From NCBI RefSeq assembly GCF_003344045.1, contig NZ_QFWX01000007.1, positions 39,216-103,215 on the forward strand: a DNA stretch of 64,000 bases. The letters run 5' to 3'. The notes beneath the pieces are model-generated. The model did no database searches. It saw only the letters and a program-made list of their open reading frames with translations, and had not been told where the DNA came from. Position numbers and translations under genes: made by a program. Origin of the DNA: Marinobacter vulgaris (lineage in GTDB: Bacteria > Pseudomonadota > Gammaproteobacteria > Pseudomonadales > Oleiphilaceae). How positions within the stretch are numbered: position 1 is the first letter of the stretch; each line of letters starts with the position of its first letter. This document shows, one piece after another, positions 57,738 through 64,000 of the stretch.

Positions 57738-58348
57738 TGAGCCTCGCGGACTCACTTAAAAGTCTCAATGAATTTGATATCAACGATCTGGACGTCAACA
57801 ACGCCGGCATCTGGCCGGCGCCCATCAAGGCCATTGTCGTCCTCATCGTGTTCGGGCTGATTCTCGGCGGTGGCTACTGGTTCTTTATCAAGGACCAGTA
57901 CGCCCAGTTGGAAAGGGTCGAAAACACCGAGCAGGAGCTTCGTAAGCGCTACGAGGACAAGGCCTACCAGGTTGCCAACCTTGAAGTCTTCAAGGCCCAG
58001 ATGGAAGAAATGGAAGAGACCTTCGGTGCCCTGGTGAGACAGCTTCCCAGCGAAACCGAAGTGCCGGGGCTGCTCGAGGACATAACCAATACGGCATTGG
58101 GCAATGGTCTGGACCTGGAAGAAGTCAAACTTCAGGGTGAACAGCAACGGGACTTCTATGCGGAACTTCCGATCAATATCCGGGTAACCGGGACTTACCA
58201 TGAGCTGGCGAGTTTCGTCAGCAGCGTGGCAAGCCTGCCGCGTATCGTGACGTTGCACGATTTGACGATAACACCAACTGGCGGTGATGGAGAGCAGCTC
58301 AACATGCAGGTTCTTGCGCGCACCTACCGCTACCGGGCTGGAGAATGA
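57737..58348 (+). CDS. pilO: Type IV pilus inner-membrane protein PilO
   Basis: A 203-residue bitopic protein with TM near 33-54 (IKAIVVLIVFGLILGGGYWFF), a coiled-coil stretch (LERVENTEQELRKRYEDKAYQ) and a periplasmic domain (LPINIRVTGTYHELASFVSSVASLPRIVTLHDL). Forms heterodimers with PilN that link PilM to PilP. Coupled to pilN and overlaps pilP by ATGA. Confidence 0.95.
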   Translation: MSLADSLKSLNEFDINDLDVNNAGIWPAPIKAIVVLIVFGLILGGGYWFFIKDQYAQLERVENTEQELRKRYEDKAYQVANLEVFKAQMEEMEETFGALVRQLPSETEVPGLLEDITNTALGNGLDLEEVKLQGEQQRDFYAELPINIRVTGTYHELASFVSSVASLPRIVTLHDLTITPTGGDGEQLNMQVLARTYRYRAGE

Positions 58349-58899
58349 GCATGGTGAAACAGCATGCGGCAAAAGCCTGGATGGGTATTTGTCTGGTGTC
58401 TTTTCTGACGGCGTGTTCCCAGGGAAACGGGTTTTCCGATCTGGATCAGTTTATGGCAGACACGCGGGCCAAGCCCCGTGGATACGTGGAGCCTTTGCCG
58501 GAGTTCAAGGCATACGAGGCTTTCAGTTATTCGGCGGCGGATCGCAGGGCGCCCTTTGAGCCACCCATCGACGTTCAGCTCACTATGGTTGACCAGGATC
58601 CGGTGAGCGATGTCGAGCCGGATCTGGATCGGCCAAGAGAAGTCCTCGAGAACTTTGATCTGAAGGAGCTCACCATGGTGGGGACCCTGAGTGATACCTC
58701 AGGAAGCCTGTTTGCCCTGATCAGGGACAACACCGGCGGTATTCACAGGGTGCGCACGGGTAACTACATGGGGCAGAACTATGGACGGATTATCGGTGTT
58801 AACGAAACCCGGGTAGAACTGATCGAGATCGTTCCCAATGGCCGGGGCGGATGGGTCGAGCGTCCACGCTCGCTTTCGCTTGACGAGAATGAAGGCTAA
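58345..58899 (+). CDS. pilP: Type IV pilus lipoprotein PilP
   Basis: A 184-residue lipoprotein with a signal sequence ending in the lipobox LTAC (Cys24), followed by an unstructured linker and a small beta-domain (LKELTMVGTLSDTSGSLFALIRDNTGGIHRVRTGNYMGQNYGRIIGV) that binds the periplasmic N-domain of the PilQ secretin. The ATG overlaps the pilO stop (ATGA). Bridges PilN/PilO and PilQ. Confidence 0.94.
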   Translation: MSMVKQHAAKAWMGICLVSFLTACSQGNGFSDLDQFMADTRAKPRGYVEPLPEFKAYEAFSYSAADRRAPFEPPIDVQLTMVDQDPVSDVEPDLDRPREVLENFDLKELTMVGTLSDTSGSLFALIRDNTGGIHRVRTGNYMGQNYGRIIGVNETRVELIEIVPNGRGGWVERPRSLSLDENEG

Positions 58900-58910
58900 G
58901 GAGCGGCAGT

Positions 58911-61034
58911 ATGACTATTCAAAGAAACATGCATGAACAAAAAAGTTTGGGGTCGAGGCTAGCGATGTTCAGAAAACTCAATGTATACGTCGGCGTGATT
59001 GCTTTTGGGTTGTTGTCCGGGCTGGCCAATGCGGTCACGCTGGAAGACGTGTCGTTTTCGTCGCTATCCGGGGACCGGGTCGAAGTGACGCTACAGTTTG
59101 ACGGTGAGCCACCGGAACCGAGTGGTTACACCATAGAGCGGCCGGCGCGGATCGCAGTGGATCTTCGGGACACCACCAGCGGGCTCGACAGCCGCAACAT
59201 ATCCCTGGGCTCCGGAAATGCCCAGAGCATGACGGTGGTTGAAACCAAGGATCGTACCCGGCTGATCTTCAACCTCGCGGAATTGACTCCCTACCAGACA
59301 GTCCGCAACCAGAACAGTCTGGTTGTGACCATCGGCGCTGATAGTGCGGGAGAGCCCCCGGCGTCGACTGCGACCTCCTCAGTATCTTACGGGCAGTCCG
59401 ACTCGTCTTCTTCTGCACCTGAAGACAGCCTTGAGGGTGTGGATTTCCGTAGGGGCGAGAATGGTGAGGGCCGAGTAATCGTGGATCTTGGCAGCCCCAC
59501 AACACCGGTTGATCTTTCTGAGCTGGGCGGTCGAATTCGTTTGACGATGGATGGCACCAGTGTCCCGGACAACCTCCGCCGCCGACTCGATGTGACCGAC
59601 TTCGCAACGCCGGTGAACCGTATTGACACCTTCACAGAGGATGGTAATGCGGTTGTCGAAATCCGGCCGCAAGGCAACTACGACTATATTGCCTACCAGT
59701 CTGGTTCCCGGTTTACAGTCAGCGTTGAAAAGCTAACTGAGGAAGAGGCCGAGTCCCGCCGGGAGGAGAAGTTCCCTTACACGGGCGAGAAGCTGTCTCT
59801 TAACTTCCAGGACATTGAGGTTCGATCGGTATTGCAGCTGATCGCTGACTTCACCGGTCTCAATCTGGTGGCCAGTGATACAGTCGATGGCAGCATCACC
59901 TTGCGGCTTCAGAACGTCCCTTGGGACCAGGCTTTGGACCTGATTCTGAAAACCCAGGGGCTGGATAAGCGCCAGATTGGCAATGTGCTTCTGGTTGCGC
60001 CAGCGGATGAGATTGCAGCCCGGGAAAGGCTTGAGCTGGAAACCAGTAAACAGATTGCGGAGCTGGCGCCGGTTCGCCTCGATATCATTCAGGTCAATTA
60101 CGCCAGAGCGGCAGATATCGTCGAGCTCATCAAGGCAGACGAAGAGCTTATTTCATCCCGCGGATTTGTGTCCTCGGACCCTCGCACCAACACAATCAGT
60201 GTGCGGGAAACCACGGAGAAACTGGAGCAGATCCGGCGACTGGTGGCAACCTGGGACGTGGCGGTGCGTCAGGTTTCGATTGAAGCGCGTATCGTTCGTG
60301 CTCAGAACAATCTGGCTGAAGAACTGGGTGTTCGTTGGGGCGCGCAAGGCCGTGGGACTGCTGATGGCGGCACTGATGATTTCGTGGTTGGTGGATCCCA
60401 AGGCACATTGGGCAGCATCAACACCAATGGTAATCCTCTAACCTTCCCCTCTGATCTCAATGTTGATCTGGGAGTTACTCGCGCAAACTCTTCCTCGGTG
60501 GCGTTTGGCTACATTGGTACCGACTTGCTGATCGACCTTGAACTCTCGGCGTTTGAGAGTGATGGCCGGGCGGAAGTGGTTTCCCAGCCCCGCGTGGTAA
60601 CCGCTGACCGACAGACTGCTTCGATCAAGTCCGGCGAAGAGATTCCTTACCAGGAGGCATCATCCAGTGGTGCAACCTCGGTCTCGTTCAAGGAAGCTGC
60701 GCTGTCACTGGAAGTGACGCCGCAGATCACCCCGGATGACAAGATTATCATGGACCTGGTGGTTAACCAGGACTCCCGTGGCGAAGTGACGGCGGGCATT
60801 CCTGCGATCAACACCAACTCGGTAACCACCCAGGTTCTGGTTGGAAATGGCGAAACGGTAGTGCTTGGCGGCATCTTCCAGTCAGAGGTTTCGACCACCA
60901 CGACCAAGACGCCTTTCCTTGGTGATATTCCTTACCTGGGACGTTTGTTCAAGCGCACGGAAAAAATCGATGAGCGCAGCGAACTACTGATCTTCATCAC
61001 ACCGAAGATCATCAAGAGCGATCTGATTCAGTAA
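58911..61034 (+). CDS. pilQ: Type IV pilus secretin PilQ
   Basis: Outer-membrane channel through which the pilus exits. The 707-residue protein has an N-terminal signal-like segment (about 24-43), two AMIN domains (about 45-135 and 165-260) that bind peptidoglycan, an N0/STN domain (LSLNFQDIEVRSVLQLIADFTGLNLVASD), an N1 secretin domain (YARAADIVELIKADEE) and the C-terminal secretin barrel with VSQPRVVTADRQTASIKSGEEIPY and VLVGNGETVVLGGIFQSEV. A ribosome site (AAGGAG) precedes the ATG. Last gene of the operon, ending in a terminator. Confidence 0.96.
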   Translation: MTIQRNMHEQKSLGSRLAMFRKLNVYVGVIAFGLLSGLANAVTLEDVSFSSLSGDRVEVTLQFDGEPPEPSGYTIERPARIAVDLRDTTSGLDSRNISLGSGNAQSMTVVETKDRTRLIFNLAELTPYQTVRNQNSLVVTIGADSAGEPPASTATSSVSYGQSDSSSSAPEDSLEGVDFRRGENGEGRVIVDLGSPTTPVDLSELGGRIRLTMDGTSVPDNLRRRLDVTDFATPVNRIDTFTEDGNAVVEIRPQGNYDYIAYQSGSRFTVSVEKLTEEEAESRREEKFPYTGEKLSLNFQDIEVRSVLQLIADFTGLNLVASDTVDGSITLRLQNVPWDQALDLILKTQGLDKRQIGNVLLVAPADEIAARERLELETSKQIAELAPVRLDIIQVNYARAADIVELIKADEELISSRGFVSSDPRTNTISVRETTEKLEQIRRLVATWDVAVRQVSIEARIVRAQNNLAEELGVRWGAQGRGTADGGTDDFVVGGSQGTLGSINTNGNPLTFPSDLNVDLGVTRANSSSVAFGYIGTDLLIDLELSAFESDGRAEVVSQPRVVTADRQTASIKSGEEIPYQEASSSGATSVSFKEAALSLEVTPQITPDDKIIMDLVVNQDSRGEVTAGIPAINTNSVTTQVLVGNGETVVLGGIFQSEVSTTTTKTPFLGDIPYLGRLFKRTEKIDERSELLIFITPKIIKSDLIQ

Positions 61035-61050
61035 TCCGGTCGCAATCAAG

Positions 61051-61084
61051 AAAAACCGCTGCCTCCGGGCGGCGGTTTTTTTTG
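61051..61084 (+). terminator. Rho-independent terminator of pilMNOPQ
   Basis: AAAAACCGCTGCC pairs with GGCGGCGGTTTTT (one T-G wobble) around TCCG, followed by further T residues, 17 nt past the pilQ stop. Confidence 0.9.
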
Positions 61085-61091
61085 GCCGTTG

Positions 61092-61132
61092 GTTTTCCCA
61101 AACTTATGGAAAACGGTACCCTGTGCTATTCT
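61092..61132 (+). promoter_or_regulatory. Possible promoter region of aroK
   Basis: An extended -10 (TGCTATTCT, 61124-61132) lies 30 nt before the aroK ATG. A 7-bp inverted repeat (GTTTTCC/GGAAAAC, 61092-61114) covers the -35 position. Confidence 0.35.
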
Positions 61133-61162
61133 CACCCGCCTGAACACAGATGAGCGGAAGTT

Positions 61163-61729
61163 ATGTCCTTGCCAAAACGAATTGTCCTGGTAGGCCCGAT
61201 GGGGGCAGGCAAAAGCACAATTGGTCGCATGCTGGCCAGAGAGCTGGGCTATCGTTTTCTGGATTCCGACCGGATCATCGAGGAGCGTTGCGGGGCGAAT
61301 ATCCCCTGGATTTTTGATGTCGAGGGCGAAGACGGTTTTCGGCAGCGTGAAACTGCCATGCTGGCGGAGTTATCGGAACATCCACAAACGGTTCTCGCAA
61401 CCGGTGGCGGGGCCATCATGCGCGAGGAAAACCACGCCCTCCTGAAGCGGGATGCGGCCGTGGTATACCTTAAAACCTCGATTGAGCAGCAGGTGGAAAG
61501 AACCCGGCGGGACAGAAATCGTCCCCTACTGCAGAACGATGACCCGGAAACCGTCCTCAGGAACCTGTTTGCCATCCGCGACCCGATTTATACCGAACTT
61601 GCCGATATCGTGATGTTTACTGATCGTAAAAGTCCGAGGCTGGTGGTGCGACAGCTGGTGAACCGCATCAATCCCAAAACGCCGCGGCACCAAAGACAGA
61701 TACGGAAGGAAGGCAGAAATCATGCGTAA
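61163..61729 (+). CDS. aroK: Shikimate kinase
   Basis: Phosphorylates shikimate in the aromatic amino acid pathway. The 188-residue product has Walker [10 protein letters not shown] (about 11-19), the shikimate-binding LDSDRIIEE and FRQRET segments, ATGGGAIM, and the LID region RRDRNRPLL. Overlaps aroB by 8 nt, so the two are co-translated. Length and order (pilQ-aroK-aroB-damX) match related genomes. Confidence 0.97.
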   Translation: MSLPKRIVLVGPMGAGKSTIGRMLARELGYRFLDSDRIIEERCGANIPWIFDVEGEDGFRQRETAMLAELSEHPQTVLATGGGAIMREENHALLKRDAAVVYLKTSIEQQVERTRRDRNRPLLQNDDPETVLRNLFAIRDPIYTELADIVMFTDRKSPRLVVRQLVNRINPKTPRHQRQIRKEGRNHA

Positions 61730-62831
61730 CTCAGTGCGGGAGCTAACCGTTGATCTGGGCGAGAGAACCTATCCGATTATCATTGGGCAGGGACTGCTCG
61801 GGAGTTACGACCTGACCCCCTTCGTTCAGGGAAGCCAGGTAATGATTGTGACCAACGAGACGGTCGCGCCCCTGTATCTTGAGTCCGCAAAGGCCTGCTT
61901 CCCCGGCAGGCAGGTAGACACTGTGGTACTGCCGGATGGTGAGAAATACAAGGATTGGCAAACACTGAACCTTATATTTGACGGTTTGCTGGAAAAACGC
62001 CATTCGCGAAAAACCACCCTGGTAGCATTGGGCGGTGGCGTAGTAGGTGATATGACCGGGTTTGCTGCGGCCTCTTACCAGCGAGGTGTGCCCTTTATAC
62101 AGATGCCCACCACTTTGCTGTCACAGGTCGATTCTTCAGTTGGTGGCAAAACAGGCATCAATCATCCCCTCGGCAAGAACATGATTGGGGCCTTTCATCA
62201 GCCGGAAGTGGTGCTGATTGATACGGATTCCCTGAAAACGCTCCCGTCCCGGGAAGTTTCAGCTGGCCTTGCGGAAGTCATCAAGTATGGATTGATCCGG
62301 GATACCGAATTTCTCGGCTGGCTAGAGCGGGAAATCGCCTCGCTCGTTGAACTGCAAACCGCGGCTCTTGTAGAGGCCATCTATCGGTCCTGCGCCTGCA
62401 AGGCTGATGTTGTTGCCCTTGATGAGAGAGAAGGGGGTGTCAGAGCCATCCTCAATCTTGGGCATACCTTTGGTCATGCCATTGAAACCTTCGCCGGTTA
62501 TGGAAACTGGCTGCACGGCGAGGCTGTGGGGGCGGGCATGATGATGGCGGCCGATCTTTCCCTGCGTCAGGGAATGATCAGCGAAGAAGATCGCACCAGG
62601 GCGGTACGTATTATTGACCGCGCGAGCCTTCCCGCCAGGGCGCCGGAAGGAATGACGCCGGACGATTTCCGTCGCCTGATGGCAGTGGACAAGAAAAATG
62701 TCGACGGCTCGCTGCGGCTGGTTCTGCTCAGGGCTCTGGGGGACGCCGTGGTGACGGATCAGGTAGACGTATCGCAGCTGGATGCAACACTGCGGGCCTT
62801 CTGCGTGGCCTCAGAAGGCGTGAACGGCTGA
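61722..62831 (+). CDS. aroB: 3-dehydroquinate synthase
   Basis: Converts DAHP to 3-dehydroquinate with NAD+ and a divalent metal. The 369-residue product has the NAD-binding segments [34 protein letters not shown] and [20 protein letters not shown], and metal-ligand motifs [19 protein letters not shown] and [10 protein letters not shown]. Overlaps aroK. Confidence 0.97.
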   Translation: MRNSVRELTVDLGERTYPIIIGQGLLGSYDLTPFVQGSQVMIVTNETVAPLYLESAKACFPGRQVDTVVLPDGEKYKDWQTLNLIFDGLLEKRHSRKTTLVALGGGVVGDMTGFAAASYQRGVPFIQMPTTLLSQVDSSVGGKTGINHPLGKNMIGAFHQPEVVLIDTDSLKTLPSREVSAGLAEVIKYGLIRDTEFLGWLEREIASLVELQTAALVEAIYRSCACKADVVALDEREGGVRAILNLGHTFGHAIETFAGYGNWLHGEAVGAGMMMAADLSLRQGMISEEDRTRAVRIIDRASLPARAPEGMTPDDFRRLMAVDKKNVDGSLRLVLLRALGDAVVTDQVDVSQLDATLRAFCVASEGVNG

Positions 62832-62877
62832 ATTGCAATCGAATCCAGAGTCGCTCACACAGGGGCGCCCAAAGGGA

Positions 62878-64000
<1,123 letters not shown>

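Overview
The window looks like chromosomal DNA of a marine gammaproteobacterium, most likely Marinobacter or a close relative. That assignment is inferred from protein similarity and gene order: ygiF/glnE, nudF-yqiB-cpdA near tolC, HAD-rppH-ptsP, argS-ftsN-hslVU, and ponA divergent from pilMNOPQ-aroK-aroB-damX. No rRNA, tRNA, CRISPR array, insertion sequence or prophage was seen. About 54 protein genes are supported, the last cut by the window edge.

Layout. (1) 1-13.2 kb: nitrogen and housekeeping genes. glnA has a sigma54 promoter and two NtrC-like enhancer sites. It is followed by typA, a proline iminopeptidase, dtd, a porin with a PhoB-box-like site, a CYTH triphosphatase, a K+ channel, glnE (which adenylylates GlnA) and ilvE. 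(2) 13.2-31.8 kb: a lipopolysaccharide core/lipid A region. It holds several glycosyltransferases, a heptosyltransferase, two O-antigen-ligase-like membrane proteins (one fused to a GT2 glycosyltransferase), two LpxL-type acyltransferases, four sugar-kinase-fold proteins (WaaY-, KdkA-, WaaP- and YrbL-like), a methyltransferase, an ELM1-family protein and waaA. (3) 31.8-40.2 kb: tolC, then thiC behind a TPP riboswitch, nudF-yqiB-cpdA, gcvH, an RlmI-type methyltransferase and a HAD phosphatase. Three ~110-bp hairpin elements lie between genes here. (4) 40.4-53.3 kb: rppH-ptsP, a patatin-like protein lacking its serine nucleophile, hslVU with a heat-shock promoter, an FtsN-like protein, argS, priA, rpmE and malic enzyme. 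(5) 53.4-64 kb: PBP1A, the pilMNOPQ type IV pilus operon, aroK-aroB and a damX-like gene whose 3' part is a CCAGAG hexamer repeat running off the window.

Working together. GlnA, GlnE and PtsP belong to nitrogen signalling. WaaA, KdkA, the heptosyltransferase, the kinases and the glycosyltransferases build and phosphorylate the LPS inner and outer core. PilM-Q form the type IV pilus alignment complex and secretin beside PBP1A.

Most unusual signal. The three hairpins at 35427-35534, 38053-38162 and 39438-39547 are almost the same length. Each has 27-29-bp locus-specific arms that stay complementary although their sequences are unrelated. Each has a 52-54-nt centre that can be folded into two mini-hairpins with TCC-containing loops. 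They appear to be one family of structured, dispersed elements. All readings are by eye; no searches or folding programs were run.
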